Source of the DNA: an uncultured Eubacteriales bacterium
GTDB taxonomy: Bacteria; Bacillota; Clostridia; Oscillospirales; Oscillospiraceae
Reading direction: 5' to 3'
DNA: 14,463 nt
Assembly (NCBI GenBank): GCA_900549495.1
Contig: UROL01000032.1
Span: forward strand, 1-14,463
Shown: piece by piece, positions 1-7,269 of the stretch
Layout of the letters: every line of letters begins with the position of its first letter
Numbering within the stretch: the first letter of the stretch is position 1
Program-made: the position numbers and the translations under genes
The notes under the pieces: generated by a model
What the model saw: only the letters and a program-made list of their open reading frames with translations
What the model was told of the DNA's origin: nothing
Database searches by the model: none

Positions 1-48
1 CGAGATCAGCCTCGGTCTCGTGGGCTCGGAGATGTGTATAAGAGACAG
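1..48 (+). other. Illumina Nextera i7 adapter (artefact)
   Basis: This is not biological sequence. It reads as the last six bases of the P7 primer (CGAGAT), an 8-base index CAGCCTCG at 7-14, which I recall as Nextera index N710, then the Nextera read-2 stretch and the 19-bp Tn5 mosaic end finishing AGAGACAG at 48. The genomic insert begins at 49. Anything read across position 48 is chimeric. Confidence 0.97.
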
Positions 49-113
49 GATACATATAGATCCCCCATTTCAAATTCTGCAATTCCCCTGTTATGCAATC
101 ATACAGCCATTGA

Positions 114-440
114 CTACATCTCCTCGTCATCCCAGCCCGGGTACTGGGCCGGGGGATCTCCAACCACTTTGATCACACGGGCGTTTCTCGTTTTCTCCTC
201 CAATTCCTGCATCACTCTGCACTGGAAACGCCATTCGTCTCCAAAATCAAACAAGTACTTAAATTTATCGCCTTTTTTCAGTCCCAGTCGTCCAAGTGGC
301 ATCTTGTAGGATATCCGGCAGCCCTCATCCATATCGTCGGAATAATAGGCACAGAAATCGCTCCAATACCGGTCATCCATAAAGAACGCATGGCAATGGT
401 CATCGTCAAATTCGAAAGCACTCAAAATCGCTTCACTCAA
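114..440 (-). CDS. pRiA4b ORF-3-like protein, start region frameshifted
   Basis: The 108 visible residues match the plasmid pRiA4b ORF-3-like family by recall: SEAILSAFEFDDDHCHAFF near the start, then KKGDKFKYLFDFGDEWRFQC and a C-terminal VGDPPAQYPGW. The family's biochemical role is not established. The family-like N-terminus continues upstream of the TTG at 440 in the same frame (GCYRYIQIGKQKTLGAL), but that frame meets a TGA at 489-491 and has no ATG. A strong ribosome site (AAGGAG, 499-504) lies six bases before an ATG at 490-492 that is one base out of frame and opens only a 19-codon peptide. The simplest reading is a one-base deletion just after the true ATG, either a real mutation or an assembly error; the intact gene would span 114-492. 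It sits 22 nt behind the 181-aa gene and is probably co-transcribed with it. Confidence 0.75.
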   Translation of the reverse strand: MSEAILSAFEFDDDHCHAFFMDDRYWSDFCAYYSDDMDEGCRISYKMPLGRLGLKKGDKFKYLFDFGDEWRFQCRVMQELEEKTRNARVIKVVGDPPAQYPGWDDEEM

Positions 441-514
441 TGCGCCAAGGGTTTTCTGCTTGCCGATTTGAATGTACCGGTAACAGCCTCATATTCTACT
501 CCTTATCTATTGCG

Positions 515-1060
515 CTATTGTTCTTCCCGCAGGATGTCCATCAGATGGTCCAGAATAAACTGCTGTGCATTTGCCCCGTAGTACACCGCCTGAAAAGGCC
601 CGGCCTTCCCCTGCATCTCACGGACATACAGGCCCAGCTGCTCTCCTGTCGCCGTTGGCAGCCGCTTGGATTTTCCGGCTTCGTCAACTCGCTTTTCCAG
701 GAAGCCTTTTTCTATCAACCAATTTGTGATCGTGGTCGCCTTCAGCCGCTTCCTGGCCGGATCATTGACCCCATCCGTAATTCGATCTGCAAACTGGGTA
801 ATTCGAAGCGCTTCCTGAGAAGGCTGCAAACGGGAAATCTCCTCTTGGGTGATATAGAAATTCTTCTCTCCCGAGATTACCCTGCCGCCGTTGGCAATGA
901 CCTGATCCAATATCCCGGAAACATAGAAAAAGCACCTGGCCAACCGAACATTGTTCAGCGCAGAATCATTGGGGAACTCCTGCCCTGAAATTGGGTCGAT
1001 TCCCTGGGCCAATTTGTCCATATACATTTTTGCCCGCTGCATGATTTCCAGCTCTGTCAT
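515..1060 (-). CDS. Conserved hypothetical protein (181 aa)
   Basis: An intact ORF starts at ATG 1060 behind a strong ribosome site (AAGGAGGGG about 7 nt upstream). The protein begins TELEIMQRAKMYMDKLAQGIDP and has a conserved-looking NNVRLARCFFYVSGILDQVI segment around residues 35-57. A C-terminal half (TTITNWLIEKGFLEKR, then AQQFILDHLMDIL) could be a winged-helix-like fold. I recall similar proteins as uncharacterised, common ORFs in gut Clostridia, and I do not know a function. No signal peptide, membrane segment or metal motif is visible. It is the first gene of a two-gene minus-strand unit with the pRiA4b-like gene. A perfect 12-bp palindrome (1134-1145) lies in its upstream region and could be an operator. 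Confidence 0.85.
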   Translation of the reverse strand: MTELEIMQRAKMYMDKLAQGIDPISGQEFPNDSALNNVRLARCFFYVSGILDQVIANGGRVISGEKNFYITQEEISRLQPSQEALRITQFADRITDGVNDPARKRLKATTITNWLIEKGFLEKRVDEAGKSKRLPTATGEQLGLYVREMQGKAGPFQAVYYGANAQQFILDHLMDILREEQ

Positions 1061-1695
1061 AATAGCCCCCTCCTTGTTGTGCTTTTAGCTTAGCACCTTT
1101 GCACCAGACAGGCAACGGAAATCATCAATCGAAACGAATATTCGTCTTTTTCGCCTAAAACTTCTTTTATTTCTGTGCAATATGACATAGTTTACCCAGC
1201 AAATTTTTGCGCTGTGGTCACAGTACGTAGACAGGTACACCCCATCCGTCCGCCGCACAGGGTTGCTGCGGGCTTCATCAGGATGTTTCTGGCCTCCAGG
1301 TCGGCTTGGGCGGTGCGTTCCAAGTAGTGGTGTTCTTTCGGGGGGCAGGGGATTTAGGGAAAGAGCCGGAGTGGAGCTGCAGGGAGTAGAACAGGCCACT
1401 GAGCAGCAGCCAGACGCTTGCAAATATACATCTTCACCTCAGCACTACCCTATTCTCCATTTCCCACGGATATTCCGACTGGACAGGCTGGTTTTCCCCA
1501 CAGAGCAGTAAATTTTGGTGGGCAGTATGCAGCGCTCCCATCAGAGAACTCCCTGCGCCTCCCTCCCAGCTGTCCATACGAATTTTTCCACTCCCCAGGC
1601 AGTCCATTTTTCTCATAGTGGGTGAAAATGTTTCAAATGTGTCCCATGGTATTGGGAGAAATGTGTATTTTCTTCTTTTATTTTCCTTTTCCCTA
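1061..1695. other. Non-coding stretch, possibly decayed coding DNA
   Basis: No ORF here has a convincing start, ribosome site or recognisable protein. On the minus strand, adjacent frames give gene-like pieces that do not connect: a hydrophobic VWLLLSGLFYSLQLHSGSF near 1420-1360, and KEHHYLERTAQADLEARN near 1340-1280. This would fit an old, frameshifted gene, but chance cannot be excluded. Long open frames on both strands around 1085-1511 are low-complexity and mutually overlapping, so none is called as a gene. Confidence 0.4.
1134..1145. promoter_or_regulatory. Perfect 12-bp palindrome upstream of the 181-aa gene
   Basis: ACGAATATTCGT is a perfect palindrome 74-85 bp upstream of the minus-strand start at 1060. 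It resembles a repressor half-site pair but lacks the GAAC-N4-GTTC layout of a LexA box. No convincing -35/-10 pair could be fixed beside it. Confidence 0.3.
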
Positions 1696-1704
1696 TGCTA
1701 TAAT
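1696..1704 (+). promoter_or_regulatory. Extended -10 promoter of the 128-aa gene
   Basis: TGCTATAAT (TGn plus a perfect TATAAT at 1699-1704) lies 54 bp before the ATG. The -35 region (TTTTAT, about 1676-1681) is poor, as is usual when an extended -10 compensates. Transcription is predicted to begin near 1711. Confidence 0.7.
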
Positions 1705-1712
1705 GTGAAAAA

Positions 1713-1733
1713 TCACCCTGTATCCAAGGGTGA
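1713..1733 (+). other. 5'-end stem-loop in the 128-aa gene leader
   Basis: TCACCCT (1713-1719) pairs perfectly with AGGGTGA (1727-1733) around a 7-nt loop. It begins within about 3 nt of the predicted transcript start and ends before the ribosome site AAAGGAGG (about 1742-1749). A 5'-terminal hairpin in this position often protects an mRNA from decay; that role is inferred. Confidence 0.5.
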
Positions 1734-1757
1734 AAAATACAAAAAGGAGGCACTGAT

Positions 1758-2144
1758 ATGGGTATTGGTGAGATGCTGGGCGTAAAAAACGTCAAGCTGG
1801 AATTGAAGGGGAACTATGCTTCTCTGGCAGAGCTTCTGGAGGCAATGCAAAATGTCAAATTCGAAGCGGGCGTTCCTCAGCTTACAAAGCACGGCATTGG
1901 CTCCGTAATCGTTTTCCCGCCGGTTGACCGCAACAACCAGGTGTGGATTACAGGAGCAAAGGGGAAGTTCACCGTCATGCGAAGTGCAGAGGTAGCCGGG
2001 CTGGGAAATGTGGCAAAGAATGCCATGCTTGATAGCCTGACCGATGGCTGGAGCAGCGTAAGCGGTGCCTTTGGCAATAAGAAGAAGCGCTGCATGGAGC
2101 TGGTGGAGATTACCGCCAAGGAAATGAAAGAAGCAGGAATTTAA
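1758..2144 (+). CDS. Hypothetical protein (128 aa)
   Basis: The ATG at 1758 follows a good ribosome site (AAAGGAGG, about 8 nt spacing). I do not recognise the family. The protein is soluble, with no membrane segment: an N-terminal part (GVKNVKLELKGNYASLAELLEAMQ), a central predicted beta region (GIGSVIVFPPVDRNNQVWITGAKGKFTVM, residues about 46-74) and a C-terminal helix rich in Lys and Glu. The beta-rich centre might be a small PH-like or binding domain, which is only a guess. It is monocistronic, with its own extended -10 promoter, a 5' stem-loop and a 12-bp stem hairpin 7 bp behind the stop. Base composition matches the chromosome. Confidence 0.85.
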   Translation: MGIGEMLGVKNVKLELKGNYASLAELLEAMQNVKFEAGVPQLTKHGIGSVIVFPPVDRNNQVWITGAKGKFTVMRSAEVAGLGNVAKNAMLDSLTDGWSSVSGAFGNKKKRCMELVEITAKEMKEAGI

Positions 2145-2150
2145 TACAGC

Positions 2151-2187
2151 CAAACCGGAGCCTCCGACTTTTGGGGGCTCCGGTTTG
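2151..2187 (+). terminator. Strong hairpin after the 128-aa gene
   Basis: CAAACCGGAGCC (2151-2162) pairs perfectly over 12 bp with GGCTCCGGTTTG (2176-2187) around a 13-nt loop, just behind the stop codon. No proper T-tract follows, so it may act as a weak terminator or an mRNA 3'-end stabiliser. Confidence 0.6.
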
Positions 2188-2260
2188 CTCTAGGGAAGCC
2201 CTGCCCCCTTTTGGCGGCACGCAGGGACTACAGGCACTCTGCAAAAATCCTGCATGTGTA

Positions 2261-2289
2261 TTGCTTTTCTCCATTTCAGGGGCTACAAT
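2261..2289 (+). promoter_or_regulatory. sbcDC promoter
   Basis: TTGCTT (2261-2266) and TACAAT (2284-2289) are separated by exactly 17 bp. The predicted transcription start is near 2296, giving a leader of about 60 nt before the sbcD ATG. This placement also argues against starting sbcD at an upstream in-frame codon. Confidence 0.7.
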
Positions 2290-2303
2290 GGAGGGGATTC
2301 CAC

Positions 2304-2318
2304 TTCGTGTCACACGAA
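2304..2318. promoter_or_regulatory. Operator-like palindrome in the sbcDC leader
   Basis: TTCGTGT-C-ACACGAA has two perfect 7-bp arms around one base. It starts about 8 bp past the predicted sbcDC transcription start, a position where a bound repressor would block transcription. It does not match the Gram-positive LexA box. The regulator is unknown. Confidence 0.4.
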
Positions 2319-2357
2319 ATGGCCTATTTTCTTCCAAATAATCAAGGGAGACTGCCT

Positions 2358-3494
2358 ATGAAATTCATCCACCTGTCCGACTTGCACCTGGGCAAGCGGC
2401 TCAACGAAATCTCCATGCTGAAGGACCAGGAATACATCCTGCTGCAAATATTACAAATTATCGATGCGGAGCAGCCGGAGGCCGTGCTGATTTCCGGAGA
2501 TGTGTACGACAAAAGTATCCCCTCCGCCGAGGCTGTCACGCTGTTTGACGATTTTCTCTGCCGCCTGGCAAAGCGCAAGCTCCATACCTTCCTCATCAGC
2601 GGCAACCACGACAGCGCTGAGCGGCTGGCCTTCGGCAACCGGCTGCTGCAATCCAGCGGCATCCACATTTCCCCGGTGTACCGTGGCAATCTTTCCCCGG
2701 TCACCCTGGAGGACTGCTTTGGTGCCGTACATTTTTGGCTGCTGCCCTTCCTGAAGCCGGTGCAGCTGCGGCAGCTGTTCCCGGAGGAGACCATAGAGAC
2801 CTATACGGATGCCTGTGCCGTCGCCGTTGCCCACATGCGCCTGGATAAGGGGGCACGCAACGTCCTCCTGACCCATCAGTTTGTCACCGGCGCCGCCACC
2901 TGCGACTCCGAGGAAATCTCCGTGGGGGGCACGGACAATGTGGATGCCTCCGTGTTTGCAGACTTTGACTATGTGGCCCTGGGGCACATCCACAGCCCCC
3001 AGAACATTGGCTCCAACCGTATCCGCTACTGCGGAACCCCCCTGAAATACTCCTTCTCCGAGGCGGGGCACCACAAAAGCGTCACCGTTGTGGAGCTGGG
3101 AGAAAAGGGGGAAGTGCATGTAACCCTTGTCCCCCTGAGCCCTAAGCACGACCTTCGGGAAATTCGGGGCAGCTTTGGAGAGCTGACAGACAAGGCCTAT
3201 TACGAGGGCACCGCCACCGACGACTATCTGCACATCCTCCTCACTGACGAAGAGGACATTCCGGAGGCCAGCAGCAGACTGCGGGTAATCTACCCCAATC
3301 TGATACAGCTCAGCTATGACAACACCCGCACCAGAACCACCCAGGTGGTAAACTGCGCCCAGGACGTGAAACGAAAGTCCCCCCTGGAGCTGTTCGATGA
3401 GCTGTACCAAAAGCAGAACAATCAGCCCATGAGCGACGTACAGCGTGGCTTCCTGCTGGAATTGATGGATACCCTTGGGGAGGAAAACCAATGA
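2358..3494 (+). CDS. sbcD: Exonuclease SbcCD subunit D (Mre11-type nuclease)
   Basis: A 378-residue metallophosphoesterase, normal length for SbcD. Metal-ligand motifs of the family are present in order: SDLHLG (Asp8, His10), ISGDVYD (Asp48), ISGNHD (Asn83, His84), LTHQF (His173) and GHIH (His210, His212). With SbcC it forms the ATP-dependent double-strand exonuclease and endonuclease that cleaves DNA hairpins and protein-blocked ends, acting in the cytoplasm. I chose ATG 2358 because it aligns with the family start MKFIHLSDLH and has GGGAG upstream. An in-frame upstream extension crosses the promoter and is rejected. Its stop overlaps the sbcC start (ATGA), so the two are translationally coupled. 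The C-terminal part (residues about 290-378) is the usual SbcC-contacting region. Confidence 0.97.
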   Translation: MKFIHLSDLHLGKRLNEISMLKDQEYILLQILQIIDAEQPEAVLISGDVYDKSIPSAEAVTLFDDFLCRLAKRKLHTFLISGNHDSAERLAFGNRLLQSSGIHISPVYRGNLSPVTLEDCFGAVHFWLLPFLKPVQLRQLFPEETIETYTDACAVAVAHMRLDKGARNVLLTHQFVTGAATCDSEEISVGGTDNVDASVFADFDYVALGHIHSPQNIGSNRIRYCGTPLKYSFSEAGHHKSVTVVELGEKGEVHVTLVPLSPKHDLREIRGSFGELTDKAYYEGTATDDYLHILLTDEEDIPEASSRLRVIYPNLIQLSYDNTRTRTTQVVNCAQDVKRKSPLELFDELYQKQNNQPMSDVQRGFLLELMDTLGEENQ

Positions 3495-6253
3495 GACCTT
3501 TGAAACTGACCCTTGCAGGCTTCGGCCCCTATGCGGGTATTCAGGAGCTGGATTTTTCCCGACTGGGTACCAGCGGCCTCTATCTGATTACCGGGGACAC
3601 CGGTTCGGGAAAGACCACCATCTTCGATGCCATTACCTATGCCCTCTTCGGAGAGGCCAGCGGCGACAGCCGGGAGCCTGCCATGCTGCGCTCCAAATAC
3701 GCCTCTGCCGATGCCCCCACCTATGTGGAGCTGACCTTCCACCACAAGGACAGCACCTATACCGTAAAGCGTGTCCCCAGCTATACCCGCGCCAAAAGCC
3801 GGGGCACCGGCCTGACCGCCCAGGCGGCCACCGCAGAGCTTCTCTATCCGGATGGGCACAGCATCACCAGGCTAAAGGACGTAAACCAGGCAATCCGGGA
3901 TATCATTGGCCTGAATCGGGAGCAGTTCTCCCAAATTGCCATGATCTCCCAGGGAGATTTTCGGAAGCTGCTCCAGGCCGGTACCGAAGAACGGCAGAAG
4001 ATTTTCCGGGACATCTTTGGCACAGGCTTCTATGTGCTGCTGCAAAGCAAGCTAAAGGACAAAGCCGCCCAGGTGGGGCGGGAGACAAGTGATGCCGCCC
4101 GCAGTATCCGGCAATATGTGCAGGGTGTCACCTGTAGCGAGGATTCCGTGCACTTCCCTGATGTAGCAAAAGCAAAAGATGGGCAAATGCCCATGGCGGA
4201 ATTCCAGGAGGTGCTGGAAGCGGTTCTGAAAGAGGATGCCGAGGTGTCGGAAAAGCTGGGAGCCCAGCTGTCCACCGTGGAAAAAGATCTGGACACAGTT
4301 AAGATGCAGCTGACCAAAGCCCAAAACCGGCAGGATACGGAGCAGCGGCTTGCTGCACAGCAGGAAAGGGAGCCTGGCCTGTCCGCCCGGCTAAGGGAAG
4401 CCGAAGCCGCATGGAACGCCGCCAAGGGCACGGAGCCCAGACGAGAGGAGCTGAAAGAACAGCTTGCAGTCTGGAGGCAGCAGTTTCCGGAATATGACAG
4501 CCTGGGGCAGCTGGAAGCCAATCTGAAAGCAGCGAAAAATGGCCTTGCCAAGGCGGAACAAGACCAGAAAACCGCACAGCAGAATCAGAGCACCCTGGCA
4601 AATGAGATTAAGAACCTAAAAAGCGAGCAAGAGAGCCTCTCCGATACAGAAGCGCAAAAAGCGCAGCTCTCCGCCCAGAAGCAGCAGGCGGCAGACCGGA
4701 AGGCAAGGTTCACCACGCTGCTTTCCCACATAGATAACCTTGCCGCCGAGAAGAATGCCCTTGGCAAGCTGCAAGCTGCTTTTGAAACTGCGTTGGATAC
4801 CGCCAACTGCCTTTTGCAGGCATATAACGATAAGAACACCGCATTTCTCCGGGAGCAGGCCGGTATCATGGCAAGCACATTGGCAGAGGGGATTCCCTGC
4901 CCTGTCTGCGGCTCCATGCATCACCCCAGCCTTGCCGTGCTGTCCGAAAACGCCCCCACCGAGGCAGATGTTAAAAGGGCGAAGGAAAAATACGAAAAAG
5001 CGAATGCGGAGGTGGGTTCCGCCAGCGGAAAGGCAAATATACAAAACGGTATTGTTTCCACCAAGGAAGCGGGTGTGCTCTCGGATATTGCATCCCTGCT
5101 TCCCGGCACCTCTTTTCAGGATGCCCCCGCTGCCGCTCAGGAAAAAGCATCTGGGCTTCAGGCTGAAATAGAAGGGCTAGAAAATGAACTTGCTAAAACC
5201 GAAAAAAGCCTCCGCCGGAAAAAGGAACTGGATGGGCTGATTCCTCACAAGGAAGACGAGCATCAGAAAGCCAAGGACGCATTCACAGAGGCCGGTATGC
5301 AGATTGAGCTTCGGAACAGCGAAATTGGCACTTTGGGGCAGCAGCTTGCCGACTTGCACAGCAAGCTGCCCTTCCCGGACAAGGAGACTGCAATGCACCA
5401 GCAGAAGGTCGGTCAGCAGGAGCTGGATACGTTGGAGGGAGCACTAAAGAAGGCAGATGAAGACTATCACAAGTGGAAGGAAGCATTGTCCAATGCCCAA
5501 GCTGCCATTGCACAGCTGAGAGAGCAGCTTGCCGCCCAGCCCGAATGGGATACGGAAGCGCTGACCAAGCAAAGGGATTATCTGGCACAGCAGCAGGAAA
5601 AAATTCACCAAGCGCAGGAGGCTGTGAATTACCGCATTGTCTCCAACAAAAAGGCAGAGGGGAATATTGCAGACAGTGTTTCTGCGCTGGCAAAATTGGA
5701 GCAGCGTTACGCCTGGATGAAGGCTCTTTCCGACACCGCCAACGGCACCGTCAGCGGCAAGCAAAAAATCGAGCTGGAAACCTATATCCAGGGGGCCTTC
5801 TTCGACCAAATCCTGCTGCGGGCGAATATCCGCCTGGAAAAAATGTCCGGCGGACAATATGACCTAAAGCGCCGGGCCGTGGCTGACAATCTGAAAAGCC
5901 AGGCCGGCTTGGAGCTGGACATTATCGACCACATCAACGCCTCGGAGCGCAGCGTCAACACCCTCTCCGGCGGCGAATCCTTCTTGGCCTCCTTGGCTCT
6001 GGCCCTGGGCCTGTCTGACCAGGTGCAGATGTCCACCGGCATCCGGCTGGATACCCTGTTTGTAGACGAGGGCTTCGGCTCCCTGGACCCGGAGGCCCTG
6101 AGCAAGGCCTACAACACCCTGGCCAGCCTGACAGAGGGCAACCGCCTGGTGGGCATCATCTCCCATGTGGCAGAGCTAAAGGAACGAATTGACAAGCAAA
6201 TCCTCGTCACCAAAAATCGGGACGGCGGCAGTACCGCCGAAATCATTGCCTAG
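3491..6253 (+). CDS. sbcC: Exonuclease SbcCD subunit C (Rad50-type ATPase)
   Basis: A 920-residue SMC/Rad50-type ATPase. Walker A is GDTGSGKT (35-42), with a Q-loop FSQIAMISQGDF near residue 150. The zinc-hook CPVC (Cys470, Cys473) sits midway between two long Gln/Glu/Lys/Ala-rich coiled-coil arms. The ABC signature LSGGE (825-829) and Walker B LFVDEGFG (856-863, with Asp859 and Glu860) follow at the C-terminal end. All catalytic motifs look intact. It binds DNA and ATP, and opens or closes access to the SbcD active site. It starts at ATG 3491 inside the sbcD stop codon. A terminator-like hairpin follows 18 bp after its stop. The coil regions are somewhat less GC-rich than the ATPase heads, which is common for such repeats rather than a sign of transfer. 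Confidence 0.97.
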   Translation: MRPLKLTLAGFGPYAGIQELDFSRLGTSGLYLITGDTGSGKTTIFDAITYALFGEASGDSREPAMLRSKYASADAPTYVELTFHHKDSTYTVKRVPSYTRAKSRGTGLTAQAATAELLYPDGHSITRLKDVNQAIRDIIGLNREQFSQIAMISQGDFRKLLQAGTEERQKIFRDIFGTGFYVLLQSKLKDKAAQVGRETSDAARSIRQYVQGVTCSEDSVHFPDVAKAKDGQMPMAEFQEVLEAVLKEDAEVSEKLGAQLSTVEKDLDTVKMQLTKAQNRQDTEQRLAAQQEREPGLSARLREAEAAWNAAKGTEPRREELKEQLAVWRQQFPEYDSLGQLEANLKAAKNGLAKAEQDQKTAQQNQSTLANEIKNLKSEQESLSDTEAQKAQLSAQKQQAADRKARFTTLLSHIDNLAAEKNALGKLQAAFETALDTANCLLQAYNDKNTAFLREQAGIMASTLAEGIPCPVCGSMHHPSLAVLSENAPTEADVKRAKEKYEKANAEVGSASGKANIQNGIVSTKEAGVLSDIASLLPGTSFQDAPAAAQEKASGLQAEIEGLENELAKTEKSLRRKKELDGLIPHKEDEHQKAKDAFTEAGMQIELRNSEIGTLGQQLADLHSKLPFPDKETAMHQQKVGQQELDTLEGALKKADEDYHKWKEALSNAQAAIAQLREQLAAQPEWDTEALTKQRDYLAQQQEKIHQAQEAVNYRIVSNKKAEGNIADSVSALAKLEQRYAWMKALSDTANGTVSGKQKIELETYIQGAFFDQILLRANIRLEKMSGGQYDLKRRAVADNLKSQAGLELDIIDHINASERSVNTLSGGESFLASLALALGLSDQVQMSTGIRLDTLFVDEGFGSLDPEALSKAYNTLASLTEGNRLVGIISHVAELKERIDKQILVTKNRDGGSTAEIIA

Positions 6254-6270
6254 CCCCTGCCATTTTCTAT

Positions 6271-6300
6271 CAGCCCGGAGGATTGGTTCCCTCCGGGCTG
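6271..6300 (+). terminator. Hairpin terminator after sbcC
   Basis: CAGCCCGGAGG (6271-6281) pairs perfectly over 11 bp with CCTCCGGGCTG (6290-6300) around an 8-nt loop. The following sequence (TGTATACATAA) is AT-rich but has no T-tract. This is the last clearly chromosomal feature before composition falls to AT-rich. Confidence 0.65.
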
Positions 6301-6790
6301 TATACATAACCGGCCTAATGCGATTTTTCTATTTTATGATCGTTTTTCTTTTTTAATAGATTGTGCTTGTTTGTTCAGCAAGCGTAATACTGACATCACA
6401 AGCAACATAGCAAAAACACAGCATTGAGTTTCACTTTTTGCAAGGTAGAAAAGGTTAACAAAGTATTGCAGTTAAAGGCTTTTATGACAATTATCTCTCA
6501 TACTGCACAATGCAAAACTGAACAAATGAGTTTCGGTTTATTTGCCCTTAAATTTCTTTGTATTTTACAGATAATCAAAACAACTTTATACTATTCTATT
6601 ACTGTTTATTTAAGAGATATCATCAGAAGTTCCCAGATAATCCAGAATTGACTTTTAGGAATAGGATATATAAAATATAGGTTAATCCATTAAAATCAAT
6701 CTGGGGTCAATCTGGTTAATCTGAGGATTATATATAAAAAGGACCTCAAGAAAATAGTCGGAAAAATAAGGAAAAAAGTTTATTTTGCCT
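6301..6790. other. AT-rich non-coding left end of the element
   Basis: No gene is supported here. An open frame at 6424-6651 starts at TTG without a ribosome site and has an unconvincing composition. The first 60 bp contain T-rich imperfect repeats (CGATTTTTCT and CGTTTTTCTT). The 3' part holds the AATCTGG repeat cluster described separately. This is a plausible place for attL and a replication origin or integrase arm sites. Confidence 0.5.
6636..6724. repeat. Iteron-like AATCTGG/CCAGATT repeat cluster
   Basis: Three adjacent units on the plus strand are TCAATCTGG (6696-6704), TCAATCTGG (6707-6715) and TTAATCTGA (6716-6724). About 50 bp upstream the 11-mer GATAATCCAGA (6636-6646) carries the inverse core, and the same 11-mer recurs at 10020-10030. 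Such clusters bind replication initiators, recombination accessory proteins or repressors; which applies here is unknown. Confidence 0.5.
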
Positions 6791-6791
6791 A

Positions 6792-6820
6792 TGTACTTTC
6801 AGAAAACAATGTGGTATAAT
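6792..6820 (+). promoter_or_regulatory. Promoter of the PC4-like/replication operon
   Basis: TGTACT (6792-6797), a 17-bp spacer ending in TGG, and a perfect TATAAT (6815-6820) form an extended -10 promoter. The start is predicted near 6827, giving a leader of about 120 nt. The same TGTACT-17-TGnTATwAT layout recurs at 11021 and 13563. Confidence 0.75.
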
Positions 6821-6866
6821 ATATACAGGTCGGAAAAGACCAGTTAATTTAATATTTTGAATGCTT

Positions 6867-6916
6867 AGAGAAGCAAAGTTACCTTTAGACGAGGTTTAAC
6901 TGGCTTCTCTTTTTTG
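6867..6916 (+). terminator. Intrinsic terminator/attenuator in the operon leader
   Basis: AGAGAAGC (6867-6874) pairs with GCTTCTCT (6903-6910). An inner stem, AGTTACCT with AGGT-tt-AACT, extends it, and six T follow (6910-6915). This is a strong intrinsic terminator between promoter and first gene, 34 bp before the ATG at 6950. The leader also contains CCAGTTAA (6840-6847), exactly complementary to TTAACTGG (6896-6903), which is part of or adjacent to the terminator's 3' arm. That pairing could act as an antiterminator. A GGTC/GACC mini-hairpin (about 6828-6841) competes for the same bases. Confidence 0.75.
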
Positions 6917-6949
6917 TTGCCTAAAATCAAAAGGAAAGGAACAAGGAAA

Positions 6950-7246
6950 ATGGATAACAAAACAAATAAGCATGAATTTGCGTGTAATGCTGGTAAGATT
7001 ACCGAGTACGAAGTTAAGGAACATATTGACACTATCATGGTGGGCTTTCGTGGATTCTCAAAGGAAGTGTCGATTGTAAAGTGGAACGACAAGAAGCCTG
7101 TGTTTGATATTAGAGCATGGCGAGTATCTGACAGAGACGGATTGCAATATCCTTTGCGTGGTATCACTTTCTCTAAGGAAGAGCTTATCAAGTTAAGGGA
7201 AATCTTGAACAGCATTGATGTGAATTGCATTGATGAATATATGTGA
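6950..7246 (+). CDS. PC4/YdbC-like ssDNA-binding protein
   Basis: A 98-residue protein. Residues about 19-90 resemble the YdbC/PC4 fold: EYEVKEHIDTI, KEVSIVKWNDKKPVFDIRAW, then RGITFSKEELIKLREIL. The W-N-x-x-P-x-x-DIRxW strand pair and the RGITFSKEE turn-helix are the hallmarks I recognise. Family members are small dimeric single-strand DNA binders found in Firmicutes chromosomes and mobile elements. The ATG at 6950 is chosen over an earlier in-frame ATG because GGAAAGGAACAAGG lies just before it and the conserved domain starts after it. It is the first gene of an operon with a 41-aa peptide and the initiator-like protein, suggesting that it handles the single strand produced in rolling-circle replication or transfer. 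The leader attenuator controls it. Confidence 0.8.
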   Translation: MDNKTNKHEFACNAGKITEYEVKEHIDTIMVGFRGFSKEVSIVKWNDKKPVFDIRAWRVSDRDGLQYPLRGITFSKEELIKLREILNSIDVNCIDEYM

Positions 7247-7269
7247 GCAAAGAATGTGAGGTATTGAAT

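Noticed and set aside
440..988. 182-codon plus-strand open frame
   Set aside because: It is antisense to the well-supported 181-aa gene, without ribosome site or recognisable protein features.
1134..1145. Palindrome ACGAATATTCGT as a LexA box
   Set aside because: It lacks the GAAC-N4-GTTC spacing; the half-sites abut, unlike the true-looking box at 11061.
1263..1511. Plus-strand open frame of 82 codons
   Set aside because: No ribosome site, low-complexity sequence, and another frame of similar length overlaps it on the opposite strand.
2211..2357. N-terminal extension of SbcD by 49 codons
   Set aside because: It runs across the 17-bp spaced promoter, lacks a ribosome site, and known SbcD proteins start at MKFIHLSDLH.
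2451..3491. 346-codon minus-strand open frame
   Set aside because: It is a shadow of sbcD caused by high GC at third codon positions; the sbcD motifs are unambiguous.
6424..6651. 75-codon plus-strand open frame in the left end
   Set aside because: It starts at TTG with no ribosome site, has a composition typical of AT-rich non-coding DNA and overlaps the 6636 repeat region.
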